Origin: a virus
Length of the DNA stretch: 45,734 nt
Reading direction: 5' to 3' (one strand)
IMG/VR virus record: IMGVR_UViG_3300048838_000104
Location: 1-45,734 of that record
Shown here in pieces: positions 17,915 to 25,484 of this stretch. Positions within the stretch are counted from its first letter, which is position 1. Each line of letters opens with the position of its first letter. The translations under genes and the position numbers were made by a program. The notes below the pieces were generated by a model that was given only the letters and a program-made list of their open reading frames with translations, made no database searches and had not been told where the DNA came from.

Positions 17915-18429
17915 TTTGAAGCTATTTCTATTTCAATATCAGTCACTTTGTTCTTCATTGTTTCTATTATATCCTGCAATATAATCATTTGTTCTGGTTT
18001 TATGCTAATTAATATGTGGGTTTTTTTATATGGTTCAATGTTTTTTGTTTGGATTTTGCTTAGATCTTTTTTTTCATAACTATCCACCCCCCAATCTTCC
18101 AACTCCTGCTTATCCCAATTTGCCGCCAAATCAGCTACATCCCATTCACCTCCTGAAACATTATCAGCAATGATAAACCGCCTGCGCTCGTCTTCGCTCA
18201 GATCATCAGCCCTCTTTACCCATTCATTCGGGATCTCCTTCATTCCAAGGTGCTGCAATGCCTTGTACCTCATGTTTCCGCCCAGGATCACACCGTCCTT
18301 ATCCACTACCATAGGCCTCAACGCCATCATCTTTGGGAACTCCTCAATACTCTTGCATAACTTTTTGAACGCCTCATCCTTTATGATACGAGGATTGTTC
18401 GGGTTCGGCTTGATCGCTGATAGCTTCAT
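17911..18429 (-). CDS. ParB/sulfiredoxin-domain protein
   Basis: 172 residues with the ParB N-terminal nuclease-like fold: LSAIKPNPNNPR at the start, then VVDKDGVILGGNMRYKALQHLG (about 41-62), where GGNMRYKA corresponds to the G-E-x-R-x-x-A loop that binds CTP in ParB or ATP in sulfiredoxin. ERRRFIIADNVSGGEWD follows. There is no ParA nearby, so plasmid-type partition is unlikely. Such domains are often fused to or adjacent to DNA methyltransferases in phages, as seen here with the next gene, which overlaps it by 4 bases. Confidence 0.85.
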   Translation of the reverse strand: MKLSAIKPNPNNPRIIKDEAFKKLCKSIEEFPKMMALRPMVVDKDGVILGGNMRYKALQHLGMKEIPNEWVKRADDLSEDERRRFIIADNVSGGEWDVADLAANWDKQELEDWGVDSYEKKDLSKIQTKNIEPYKKTHILISIKPEQMIILQDIIETMKNKVTDIEIEIASN

Positions 18430-19103
18430 TCTTGCTCTTTTATTTTGTAGATCTTTTTTCTGCTCATGTGCCTGAGAATGATTTTTTCAACCTCAGACTT
18501 TGCTGTTTTAGCGTCTGGTGCATTGAGACGGCCAATGAGGTCATTTCCATAATACACCACATAATCGACTCCAACGTATCTTACCTCACTCGTTATCTCG
18601 GCATCGTAACGGCCTATCTTAGTATTGAATATGTTTATCCCGGGCTGTCCCTTAATACTCCATTGCAGAATACTTTTAGTAAACAGCTCAACCTTCTCAA
18701 GTGGTTTCATGGTTCTGCCTTGCTTCGGGGTTTCACATGAAGTATAATCCAAGTCCCCAGGTTTTAACCCACTACTTCGACCCCTCTGCTCCAACGGGAA
18801 ATAACCCAAACACACCAATTCGCTCGCCGGGACCCATTTAAAACCTATGTAATATTCCACACCGTTTACATTCCGCTCTGCCATAATGGGCATGCCTGCG
18901 ATAATATCGCCTACCGATAAACTTTCGGATGTTACTTCTTTTACGTGTTCTTTATATACAGAAGCAATTACGTCCTTCATGTTTTCTTTAATACGGTAAT
19001 TGTGTCCGGCTGCTTCTATCACTCTACAAATAGTTCCTCTCTCAAATGGCCAGCTTCCATAAGTTACTTTTACCGCTGTGCCTACTTTAAATACTTCTTC
19101 CAT
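18426..19103 (-). CDS. Hypothetical protein with KOW/SH3-like start
   Basis: 225 residues. The first 45 (VGTAVKVTYGSWPFERGTICRVIEA) look like a small beta-barrel of the KOW/SH3 type. The C-terminus is a charged helix (AKSEVEKIILRHMSRKKIYK). There is no catalytic motif that I recognise. It overlaps the ParB start by 4 bases, so it may belong to the same operon as the modification-like trio. Confidence 0.65.
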   Translation of the reverse strand: MEEVFKVGTAVKVTYGSWPFERGTICRVIEAAGHNYRIKENMKDVIASVYKEHVKEVTSESLSVGDIIAGMPIMAERNVNGVEYYIGFKWVPASELVCLGYFPLEQRGRSSGLKPGDLDYTSCETPKQGRTMKPLEKVELFTKSILQWSIKGQPGINIFNTKIGRYDAEITSEVRYVGVDYVVYYGNDLIGRLNAPDAKTAKSEVEKIILRHMSRKKIYKIKEQE

Positions 19104-19118
19104 GGTTTTTCCTCCTGA

Positions 19119-19556
19119 TTATTTTCTGAAAATTACATAGTTTTCGCTCAATATGTCAAATAATGCAGACATAACATCTTCATCAATACCTTCTGCCTGC
19201 ATTCTTAAATACAACTCATTCATCACGTTTTCCGGTGGCTCATATACCATGCCCTCCTCAAACTTTAGTCCATCACGAATTACCGCTTCCCCTTCTGTTA
19301 CCTTGGTTCCAGTAATGACACATTTCCCGCTCTCATCGTATCCCACAAATCGTACCCGGGGGCTGGGAAATGATTTAATGGCATTAATCTCATCCTTTAC
19401 GTCTTGTTTAACTTTTAGTTTCATACTTGCTCGTGGTATTATAGTACATAAGTCCTCCCACCAATTGCCAAGCCTTTTGCCGTTACGTCTTAGGTGGTAA
19501 TCCAGCTTCCAATTACCACACCCCTTTATCCTTTTCTCATTACCGTACGCTCTCAT
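19119..19556 (-). CDS. Hypothetical protein, possibly a two-part fusion
   Basis: 145 residues. The first 40 are very basic and rich in Trp, Tyr and Asn (GNWKLDYHLRRNGKRLGNWW), like small stand-alone phage proteins. The rest is acidic and mixed alpha/beta (VRFVGYDESGKCVITG ... GIDEDVMSALFDILSENY). An internal ATG at residue 45 (MKLKVKQ) could be a second start. The gene start overlaps the end of the frameshifted ORF upstream. No function is assigned. Confidence 0.6.
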   Translation of the reverse strand: MRAYGNEKRIKGCGNWKLDYHLRRNGKRLGNWWEDLCTIIPRASMKLKVKQDVKDEINAIKSFPSPRVRFVGYDESGKCVITGTKVTEGEAVIRDGLKFEEGMVYEPPENVMNELYLRMQAEGIDEDVMSALFDILSENYVIFRK

Positions 19557-19805
19557 CCTTTTTTGATTTCAGTATTTTTTCAAACTCTTCAAGTTCCAGG
19601 TTGAAGCTTTCAATCGCATCCTTTACGGTTTCCCCTTCACCCCTGCATGAAAAAACGCTATGCTCCTCACAAAATACAATATATTTCTCCCCTTCTTTAA
19701 CCACATAAATGACATATTCTATCCCGTCTCTGTCGGGATCATTATTGACCTTTTTATTGAATTCCCGTGCAAACTCAAATAAACTAAACGGTTTTATTGA
19801 CTCAT
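19540..19805 (-). pseudogene. Frameshifted small ORF (HicB-like pattern), broken near its start
   Basis: From 19803 down to 19540 one frame is open and reads like a real protein: ESIKPFSLFEFAREFNKK at the start, then EYVIYVVKEGEKYIVF and GETVKDAIESFNLELEEF. This is a small beta-strand/helix pattern similar to HicB-type antitoxin folds. That frame has no ATG, GTG or TTG. The only ATG (19803-19805) reads Met-Ser-Gln-stop in another frame. One extra A in the CAATAAAA run would join them as MSQIKPFSLFEF. It is therefore either a 1-base deletion, a consensus error, or -1 slippage. It lies just after the tRNA. Confidence 0.6.
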
Positions 19806-19813
19806 TCTTTTTG

Positions 19814-19886
19814 TAGCGGGGGAGGGATTCGAACCCTCGACCTTTAGATTATGAGTCTAACGAGCTGGCCTCTGCTCTACCCCACA
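19814..19886 (-). tRNA. tRNA with CAT anticodon (Met or Ile2)
   Basis: A full cloverleaf can be drawn: a 4-bp D stem GAGC/GCTC, a 5-bp anticodon stem TTAGA/TCTAA around the loop CTCATAA, and a 5-bp T stem GAGGG/CCCTC around TTCGAAT. The acceptor stem has six pairs plus a mismatched first pair (T-T), and the discriminator is A. CCA is not encoded. The anticodon stem lacks the three G-C pairs of initiator tRNAs. It is therefore elongator Met or a lysidine-modified Ile2; which one cannot be decided by eye. Confidence 0.85.
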
Positions 19887-19894
19887 ATATACCA

Positions 19895-20083
19895 TTAAAT
19901 CCTTACACTTGCCCTTACCCTTATACTAATCAGCTTTTTGACAGTATCGGTTTCATGCCACCTCGTTTCAACATAAATATCGACCTCGCATTCACCATTT
20001 TCTTCTATGAATGCTTTCACTTCCCCTTTAATACGGCCTTCTAACTTGCTGAGTTCAGCCTTAATTTCTTCTGTCTTTTTCAT
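19895..20083 (-). CDS. Small hypothetical protein
   Basis: 62 residues, with a charged N-terminal helix (KKTEEIKAELSKLEGRIKGEVKAF) and a beta-rich C-terminus. It lies immediately upstream of the tRNA. No family is recognised. Confidence 0.55.
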   Translation of the reverse strand: MKKTEEIKAELSKLEGRIKGEVKAFIEENGECEVDIYVETRWHETDTVKKLISIRVRASVRI

Positions 20084-20109
20084 GTGTCTGTTTTTTTAAT
20101 GATGTAAAG

Positions 20110-20574
20110 TTAACGCCAATTTTTGAATAGGCTCAGTAATCCCTTTGCCTTTTTTCTGATCTGAATTTTTGGATAGACTACAATGTCATCCTTTGCAAAG
20201 ACAATGTTGAATAATCCCTGGTGGCCGCTGGCCGGGATTTCCACTACCTTGCGAGGGTTCTTTACCTGATAACAGTAGCCTTGCAATACAACATCATCAG
20301 CATATCCACTTTTCGCCCGATCCGTTTGGGTCATTGCAGCAACCGGCGCAACACGGCACAAATCAACCACGCATATAGTCATTCCCTGCCTGGTATCATA
20401 ATCCGACCTGCCACCACTCACAATTAATACCTCCCCTCTGTATTTCGTTGGTTTGGACATAATGATCCTGCTTTGCTTTCCCTCAGCAATAGCATCAGCA
20501 TACGGTTGTATTACCCGGATGCCTTTGTACCTCGTATCCGTCCTCGGATTGTATTCTTTTGAATTCTTCTGCAT
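20110..20574 (-). CDS. ASCH/PUA-like domain protein
   Basis: 154 residues. The pattern IRVIQPYADAIAEGKQSRIIMS ... KYRGEVLIVSGG ... TICVVDLCRV matches the ASCH superfamily (PUA-like beta barrel), which binds RNA or nucleotides. The glycine-rich G-E-V-L-I-V-S-G strand and the E-G-K-Q motif are the family's usual landmarks. It overlaps the upstream gene by 80 bases. Phage ASCH proteins are of uncertain role; RNA binding or handling of modified bases is plausible. Confidence 0.75.
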   Translation of the reverse strand: MQKNSKEYNPRTDTRYKGIRVIQPYADAIAEGKQSRIIMSKPTKYRGEVLIVSGGRSDYDTRQGMTICVVDLCRVAPVAAMTQTDRAKSGYADDVVLQGYCYQVKNPRKVVEIPASGHQGLFNIVFAKDDIVVYPKIQIRKKAKGLLSLFKNWR

Positions 20575-20692
20575 GTCTCATTATTTCTCGGTACAACCTT
20601 CCAATCATCTGCTCAGTCTCCGCACATCCTGGATCCTTCTTCAGCTCGTTTTCCGCCTTCTGAAGTGTTTCCTGGTCAAAACGGTAAATCAT
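20495..20692 (-). CDS. Small hypothetical protein
   Basis: 65 residues from the ATG at 20690-20692 (MIYRFDQETLQKAENELKK). The longer frame to 20773 would lie deep inside the SSB gene, so the inner start is preferred; it overlaps the SSB stop by 17 bases. It is helical and charged. No family is recognised. Confidence 0.55.
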   Translation of the reverse strand: MIYRFDQETLQKAENELKKDPGCAETEQMIGRLYREIMRHAEEFKRIQSEDGYEVQRHPGNTTVC

Positions 20693-21098
20693 CCGCCACG
20701 GGTCCCATCCCTTCTGCCTTCGGTAATACTTCGTCCGTCTCAGATACTTCACGTGTTCTATCTCGCTGTACATTGATAAAAATTCTTAGTTCCTTGACTA
20801 TGTTTTCAACCTCCTTTTTTTTGTTCCCGTCCTTGTCCTGCCATTCTCTTGACTTCCACCTTCCACGTGTGTAAACCAGGTCACCCTTCTTTACATAGTC
20901 TGCCGCAAATTTACCAATTCCGTCCCAACAGACACAGGGAACCCATTCAGTCGTTTCGGTCTTTTCGCCCTGGTCGTTTTTGTAGCTCTCACTTACTGCG
21001 ATTGAAAACCTGCTGGCAATGCTTCCGCTTGCGAACGCCTTCACCTCAGGATCGCGCCCGACCCTTCCAATGAAAATAACTTCGTTAACTCCGTCCAT
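20676..21098 (-). CDS. ssb: Single-stranded DNA-binding protein
   Basis: 140 residues. The OB-fold starts with NEVIFIGRVGRDPEVKAFASG and continues with FSIAVSESYKN...TEWVPCVCWD and KGDLVYTRGRWKSREWQDKDG, the standard SSB strand order. It ends in the acidic tip DDLPF, which recruits host repair and replication proteins. It lies among middle genes and should protect phage ssDNA during replication and annealing. Confidence 0.95.
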   Translation of the reverse strand: MDGVNEVIFIGRVGRDPEVKAFASGSIASRFSIAVSESYKNDQGEKTETTEWVPCVCWDGIGKFAADYVKKGDLVYTRGRWKSREWQDKDGNKKKEVENIVKELRIFINVQRDRTREVSETDEVLPKAEGMGPVADDLPF

Positions 21099-21103
21099 GA
21101 TTT

Positions 21104-21334
21104 TTAGTTTTTTTCGATTAGTTCAAACTCATCTTTTCTTAGCCATAACCCATGTCCTGAAGGCACGGCGGGCGGACAACCTTTTAATGTACAATCATGC
21201 CCCGCCTTATGCCTTTTTAATGCTTTCAACTCAATTGCATAAAGCTTAATGAACTCGTTATACTGCTTCAATGTGCCTTTTGTGCCTTTCCTTAGGCCCC
21301 AACATGCCTTTGTTAATTTTACTTGCTGTTCCAT
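21104..21334 (-). CDS. Small hypothetical protein
   Basis: 76 residues, Lys/Leu-rich, with two cysteines in HDCTLKGCPP. Directly upstream of ssb in the same direction. Family not recognised. Confidence 0.55.
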   Translation of the reverse strand: MEQQVKLTKACWGLRKGTKGTLKQYNEFIKLYAIELKALKRHKAGHDCTLKGCPPAVPSGHGLWLRKDEFELIEKN

Positions 21335-21338
21335 GGTT

Positions 21339-21665
21339 TCAAGATTTTTGTTTTTCTTCCGTTTCTCCTTTGATAAATGATTCCTTGACCGTCTTTAGCA
21401 TTGCATCCAATGTATTAAATGAAACATACTTGCTTTCATGCTGCTTTGCTAAATTCTCGGCCGTTTGCTTAAACGTCTCAATGACCCTATTGTACTGCAA
21501 CCCTACTTCCTTTGCCGCACCGGATAACTCATCTACATCAATCCTAATTTTGTTCATTGTGACGTTTATCAGATAAACCGGGGCCGCGGTATGTCCCCAA
21601 TCCTTGCTAATCTGCTTGATCGTTTTTACCGCATTCTCGAAGTTCTTGAATATTTTCTTTTTCAT
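21339..21665 (-). CDS. Hypothetical helical protein
   Basis: A 108-residue helical, Lys/Glu-rich protein. The stop lies 4 bases from the next gene and the start overlaps the upstream stop by 4 bases. No domain is recognised. Confidence 0.6.
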   Translation of the reverse strand: MKKKIFKNFENAVKTIKQISKDWGHTAAPVYLINVTMNKIRIDVDELSGAAKEVGLQYNRVIETFKQTAENLAKQHESKYVSFNTLDAMLKTVKESFIKGETEEKQKS

Positions 21666-22015
21666 CCTGCTTGGTATTTGCCTGATTTGATAATCATAAT
21701 TGCAGCATCCTCTGGTTCATTGGTTTTCTTCACTCCATCGGCCATGATCTCCATTGTCGTTACTGCATGATACTTTGACCTGAGGATTTCTCTGCATTCC
21801 AGAATATTGATAGCTACCCGCATCGCTCCCATTTCACCGATCTCGTGATTCTTGCAATACCGGTTCCATTTTGTAATCAATTCTCCTCTTATCTCCTTTG
21901 TTGCCTTAGTCCAGCAATGCTTATCATTGTCGTACCTGGCCACTTTCTGGAAGCCCATTACAATACGATTCATTTCCACTTCAGCCTGATTCAGGGATCT
22001 TTTTAATCGTCTCAT
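21662..22015 (-). CDS. Hypothetical protein
   Basis: A 117-residue basic helical protein with ATGA-type overlaps at both ends, showing it is part of one translated run. The motif WTKATKEIRGELITKWNRYC is helical. No family is recognised. Confidence 0.6.
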   Translation of the reverse strand: MRRLKRSLNQAEVEMNRIVMGFQKVARYDNDKHCWTKATKEIRGELITKWNRYCKNHEIGEMGAMRVAINILECREILRSKYHAVTTMEIMADGVKKTNEPEDAAIMIIKSGKYQAG

Positions 22016-22206
22016 AATGGTGGTCGTGGTTTGTTAATGGGTTGCCAGGCAATTACCCGCTTTGTTATCTCCCGTCCATTGACATCAAAGTAACGGCCAT
22101 TATCATACGTTCCCATCTGCACCTGCTCATTGCCCATAAACTTAGGCATCCATACCCATAATGTTTCCATATTGTTTGGCTTTTGTTCTATTCTATTCCA
22201 TTCCAT
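22012..22206 (-). CDS. DUF551-like protein
   Basis: 64 residues. The pattern W-x-x-I ... V-W-M-P ... G-R-x-F-D ... V-I-A-W-Q-P-I-N-K-P-x-P-P matches the short DUF551 family, common in phages and of unknown role. It overlaps both neighbours slightly. Confidence 0.7.
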   Translation of the reverse strand: MEWNRIEQKPNNMETLWVWMPKFMGNEQVQMGTYDNGRYFDVNGREITKRVIAWQPINKPRPPL

Positions 22207-22492
22207 CGTGTTTCTGGTGGCATTTGCGCCCCCGCAGGGTTATGTTATTAATGTCCCAGGCCATTTCAGCCCGGCCGGTTTTAAAGCATTCATCAATCGA
22301 CACGTTGTGAGAACAATCAATCGGTTTGCAATCGTTGCGCTTGCACTCCTCACAAAAGTAATACCCATGCTCCAAAAAAAACTGGTCCAGCTTCTCTTGT
22401 TTAGCCTTGCGGATTTTGACCTCAGCCTGAGCACGGGTAAACTTCTCTCCATTTGAACACGTGACTTTATTCCTCTGACTGTACTTCTTCAT
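22193..22492 (-). CDS. HNH-like zinc-binding protein
   Basis: About 99 residues from the ATG at 22490-22492 (MKKYSQRNK). It contains CEECKRNDCKPIDCSHNVSI and, near the end, WDINNITLRGRKCHQKHDG. The cysteine pairs plus D-C-S-H and N-x-x-L-x-C-x-x-C/H-like tail resemble HNH nucleases or recombination endonucleases. The classical N and final H are present, but the order is compact. A nuclease role is plausible. The longer frame to 22612 is not favoured, as it lies inside the upstream gene. Confidence 0.65.
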   Translation of the reverse strand: MKKYSQRNKVTCSNGEKFTRAQAEVKIRKAKQEKLDQFFLEHGYYFCEECKRNDCKPIDCSHNVSIDECFKTGRAEMAWDINNITLRGRKCHQKHDGME

Positions 22493-22976
22493 CTTCCACC
22501 ACTTCAACCGACGGGAATAATTCCAGTTGCGCCTGCTTGTCCTCAAACAAATAGCAAAATACCTCCTCAGCCAACACATCCACTGCATCCTCAACCTCGC
22601 CTTCAATCCCATACGTGCTTTTTGCCGTGTCGATCCTGGGCGTGTTTACCGCGATCTTTGTATTGCCTTCTTCTATCATCAGCGTTGCCGTTATGATAAC
22701 GCCATACGTGTCACCCGCCCCGCTTACCGATACACCCGTTACCGTGACCCTATCCCGGTCATCGTCCGTCTTTTCCTCCACCCTGAGGATCCCCACTACA
22801 ATCGGCATGAGATCGTCCAGCTGTTTGAATAAATCCGGGTGCGCCACTTTGGAACTTTCCACCGCAATCGTTTGCCGGTTTCCATTCCCGTTCAAAATTT
22901 CATAAGAGACTTCCAGCCCCCCTTTTTTTGTCCGTTTAACCTTCTTTAAGGTAAACGCCTCACGTTTTTCTTGCAT
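22467..22976 (-). CDS. Hypothetical protein of a phage-conserved type
   Basis: A 169-residue protein, beta-rich in the middle (VTVTGVSVSGAGDTYGVIITATLMIE) and acidic at the end (VEDEEVQSEE). It overlaps the upstream gene by 17 bases. I believe similar proteins occur in other Bacteroidota phages near replication genes, but the function is unknown. Confidence 0.65.
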   Translation of the reverse strand: MQEKREAFTLKKVKRTKKGGLEVSYEILNGNGNRQTIAVESSKVAHPDLFKQLDDLMPIVVGILRVEEKTDDDRDRVTVTGVSVSGAGDTYGVIITATLMIEEGNTKIAVNTPRIDTAKSTYGIEGEVEDAVDVLAEEVFCYLFEDKQAQLELFPSVEVVEDEEVQSEE

Positions 22977-23571
22977 GACTTTGTTTGATTTGGTTAATGA
23001 ATTTTTGAAGCCGTAGCCATACCAGGCTATCGGTTGACGTGCCGTTACCGTTTTTTAGCGAATCAATACCGCTCTTTACGAATAACTCCGTATCCACAAT
23101 CATCACGCCCGGGTCGATCCCGTGCATGCCTTCAGGGATACCATATTTTTTGAAAAACTTTTCAATTTCCTTTGTGTCATACCTGAACTCTCCCCTTTTT
23201 ACCGATCCATCAGGCTGCAATACATGCGAACGCACAAAATCACCAGAAGCCAAAACCTTTGTTTTCCATAACTTTTTGTCGCCCTCACATACCCCATATC
23301 TGAGCAATGACATACGGTCGATCTTATAAATGTCCTTCCCGAATAAACATAAGCTTTCAATCCTTTGGCTTTCGGCCAATAGTCTGTATAAAATCTGATA
23401 GTCCCCGCTGTCCTTTATCTTAACATTAAGTTGCTTCTGGCCATAATTCAGGATTCCTATGTTTTCAATAATGGCCTGATCCAGACATAAGCTCAAAGAT
23501 ACCTGATCTTCTGCCAGATTAATCAACCCAATCCAATACCCTTCAACATCTTTGTTGCCTACTTGCTTCAT
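22960..23571 (-). CDS. Hypothetical protein
   Basis: A 203-residue mixed alpha/beta protein. HGIDPGVMIVDTELF is a notable central strand-turn. It overlaps its upstream neighbour by 4 bases. No family is recognised. Confidence 0.65.
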   Translation of the reverse strand: MKQVGNKDVEGYWIGLINLAEDQVSLSLCLDQAIIENIGILNYGQKQLNVKIKDSGDYQILYRLLAESQRIESLCLFGKDIYKIDRMSLLRYGVCEGDKKLWKTKVLASGDFVRSHVLQPDGSVKRGEFRYDTKEIEKFFKKYGIPEGMHGIDPGVMIVDTELFVKSGIDSLKNGNGTSTDSLVWLRLQKFINQIKQSHARKT

Positions 23572-23921
23572 CCTTTAATGTCGATTTGTAAATGTTCGGC
23601 GGCCCATTGTAGACAGAACTCAATATGCCGGATCATACTGTTTTTATCCTTGTCATGGACGCCAGAATTTGATCGCATGAATAAATCAATATCCTGCAAA
23701 TCTAAGTCCGTGCCGCTTTCGTAAATCCCCTGCTGAATGGCCGGGAGTATGATCTTCTCGTAAAATATCGTCTGCCTTTCGCTTGCGTCATCCGGCACCA
23801 CTTCTAAGGTTACCGTTATCCGCTTGCCCAAATTCCTGCGGCAAAACTCTCTTACCTGCTGGATACCATAAATTCCGTATCCCTCCTTGGTGGCCTGTCC
23901 CATTACCGTGACTTTTTCCAT
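23568..23921 (-). CDS. NinB-like recombination protein candidate
   Basis: 117 residues. After an N-terminal strand segment it reads RRNLGKRITVTLEVVPDDASERQTIFYEKIILPAIQQG, then an acidic stretch and a C-terminal helix containing WAAEHL. This strand-then-helix plan resembles phage proteins annotated as NinB-like or recombination mediators. The similarity is weak. A promoter-like -7 box lies only 4 bases before the ATG. Confidence 0.55.
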   Translation of the reverse strand: MEKVTVMGQATKEGYGIYGIQQVREFCRRNLGKRITVTLEVVPDDASERQTIFYEKIILPAIQQGIYESGTDLDLQDIDLFMRSNSGVHDKDKNSMIRHIEFCLQWAAEHLQIDIKG

Positions 23922-23925
23922 ATCA

Positions 23926-23933
23926 CAAATATA
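23926..23933 (-). promoter_or_regulatory. Promoter -7 box just before the ATG
   Basis: TATATTTG on the minus strand, 4 bases upstream of the start at 23921. No clear TTG lies at 19-22 bases. If used, the transcript would be nearly leaderless. Weak evidence. Confidence 0.4.
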
Positions 23934-23937
23934 CTAT

Positions 23938-24243
23938 TTAATTAATTATACTTTGCCTTTTTTTATTAACATAATCATACAAAATAATGTCAATGATCTT
24001 TTGTGCTGATTTTTGATCAATCGTTCCAATCTCGGGATAGTTAACTGACTTGATATGATACATTCCCTTGCTTTGTCTGCATGATAAAATCACTTGTCCA
24101 TCATCCGTTGCATACATCGGGAACGTGGTCTGCTTCCATATCTCAGTACTCGCTTCCTTCCAATCCCTTACCTCCTTATCCTGAACCATCATCGGTACAC
24201 TCAAATAAATCGTCAATATTACCGTGCTGATTATTTTGATCAT
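23938..24243 (-). CDS. Putative exported small protein
   Basis: 101 residues with an N-terminal hydrophobic signal-like segment (IKIISTVILTIYLSVPMMV), then a soluble region. There is no lipobox cysteine, so it would be periplasmic or membrane-anchored. The AT-rich composition matches the block upstream. Function unknown. Confidence 0.6.
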   Translation of the reverse strand: MIKIISTVILTIYLSVPMMVQDKEVRDWKEASTEIWKQTTFPMYATDDGQVILSCRQSKGMYHIKSVNYPEIGTIDQKSAQKIIDIILYDYVNKKRQSIIN

Positions 24244-24245
24244 TT

Positions 24246-24530
24246 TTACATATATTTATTCGCAATATGATCTCTCATTTTCTTCCATCTAATTTCAGTA
24301 TTAAACATTCCCTCCAAGCGGCTTATTTCTTCTTTTAAGATTTTATTCTCAAATTCCAGATTAGAATAAAGCTCTTTTTCGCTAATATCAGGCCCAGAAT
24401 ATTTTTTCACTTCCTGTTCATATAAATCGAGTATATGTTGCGGATAACTAAGACCCAGCGGCTTTCCATTCTTTATCCAACTTTCAATAAGTTCGATTGT
24501 TTCTTTTTGTAATTCAATTTTAGATTTCAT
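24246..24530 (-). CDS. Hypothetical coiled-coil protein
   Basis: A 94-residue helical, Glu/Lys-rich protein (ELYSNLEFENKILKEEISRLEGM is a clear coiled coil). It is AT-rich like its neighbours. No family is recognised. Confidence 0.55.
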   Translation of the reverse strand: MKSKIELQKETIELIESWIKNGKPLGLSYPQHILDLYEQEVKKYSGPDISEKELYSNLEFENKILKEEISRLEGMFNTEIRWKKMRDHIANKYM

Positions 24531-24594
24531 ATCGTTTCCCTTTTTTAATATCCGCCATATGGCAAATTACAACTCATTGATTGCTTTGGTATTA

Positions 24595-24665
24595 CAGAAA
24601 CTTGGCGATATCTACAGTTAGCAACAAGCACTACCGAACTACTAATCCGATAGTGCATTGCTTTT
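24595..24665 (-). other. attC-like imperfect palindrome A4
   Basis: On the minus strand, GCACTATCGGA and TTCGGTAGTGC pair (11 bp with two G-T pairs) around a 7-base loop. Outer AGCAA/TTGCT arms follow, ending in GTTGCTAAC. It directly follows the stop codon of the 24669 gene. The layout (nested short arms right after a stop, ending in a GTT...AAC core) is like an integron attC site. It fills the gap between the 24246 and 24669 genes. Confidence 0.5.
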
Positions 24666-24668
24666 AAT

Positions 24669-25283
24669 TTAGTTTTTATCATAATATTCAAAAACCTTAT
24701 CTAATTGTTTAGGGTCTTTTAAAATAGTATAATAGCACTCACCAAAACTATCTTCGATATAGTGCAAATCTCTTTGTTCTGCTTCTTCTTTTGAAATTGG
24801 AACACGAACTACATCTATGTAAAATGTTTTTGGTTTAAATGGAAACTTTACAAATTGGCTACTTCTTATAAACTCAAAGTCTTTATCGTCAACATAAACA
24901 CCTCCAGTAAATGTATCGTATTCTTCTACGCCTTTCCATACAATAGCATCTAAATAATGTGCTTTGCTCTCAATCCCATCTTTAAATAAAGCACTACATC
25001 TGTTATTTTGGTAGGTTACATTTCCTCCACAGGCTTCACTTACATCAAACCATTCACTTTCGTGTCCAGTTACATCACAAATTGGTTCTTGTAGTAATAA
25101 TTTCTTTACTGCTTTTGAAATTGCAGTTGCTGTATATGGTGCTGAACCACCACTTTGTCCACTCTTGCCAAATTTTTCACATAAGGCTAAAATTTCCTTT
25201 GCAAAAGGTGTTACAATTGCATCTGGTACTGTTGCTGCAAGAATATCTAATTCTCGCTTTGCATGTTTGTATGTATTTGTCAT
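24669..25283 (-). CDS. Cassette-type hypothetical protein
   Basis: 204 residues, AT-rich, with several cysteines (ICDVTGHES, SEACGG, NRCSAL, GECYY). The C-terminal half is rich in aromatic and acidic residues. It is bounded on both sides by attC-like palindromes (A3 and A4) and has no phage-type overlaps. No family is recognised. The context suggests an imported accessory gene. Confidence 0.65.
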   Translation of the reverse strand: MTNTYKHAKRELDILAATVPDAIVTPFAKEILALCEKFGKSGQSGGSAPYTATAISKAVKKLLLQEPICDVTGHESEWFDVSEACGGNVTYQNNRCSALFKDGIESKAHYLDAIVWKGVEEYDTFTGGVYVDDKDFEFIRSSQFVKFPFKPKTFYIDVVRVPISKEEAEQRDLHYIEDSFGECYYTILKDPKQLDKVFEYYDKN

Positions 25284-25344
25284 ATTTTATATGCGGTTCG
25301 CCTTTACACCACAAGGTTCTAAATTTATACTTTTAATCCGTGCC

Positions 25345-25482
25345 AGTTGCTAACAAAGGCTATAAAACATAGCGGTTGTAGTGAGTAATTCAACGGTAGT
25401 GGCTCGTATGTAACTTTGTGCGGTTCGAAATGTTGTCGCTTCGTACTCCGCTACGAGTTCATAGCCTCGACCGTTACCGCCC
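25345..25482 (-). other. attC-like imperfect palindrome A3
   Basis: Begins 3 bases after the GNAT stop codon. On the minus strand: GTAAC (R''-like, 25473-25477), AGGCTAT (25461-25467), about 95 bases, ATAGCCT (25357-25363), then GTTAGC (R'-like, 25349-25354). Paired arms, order and a length of about 135 bases match the R''-L''-L'-R' plan of integron attC sites. The 3' core GTTAGCA departs from GTTRRRY at one position. This explains the whole gap between 25284 and 25484. Confidence 0.55.
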
Positions 25483-25484
25483 AT

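Noticed and set aside
17911-18429. ParB as a plasmid-partition gene of a phage-plasmid
   Set aside because: No ParA, no parS-like repeats and no replication-plasmid gene are visible; the neighbours are a methyltransferase-like and a radical SAM gene.
19814-19886. tRNA as a phage attachment site
   Set aside because: The tRNA is complete rather than a 3' fragment, and no integrase is encoded anywhere in the window.
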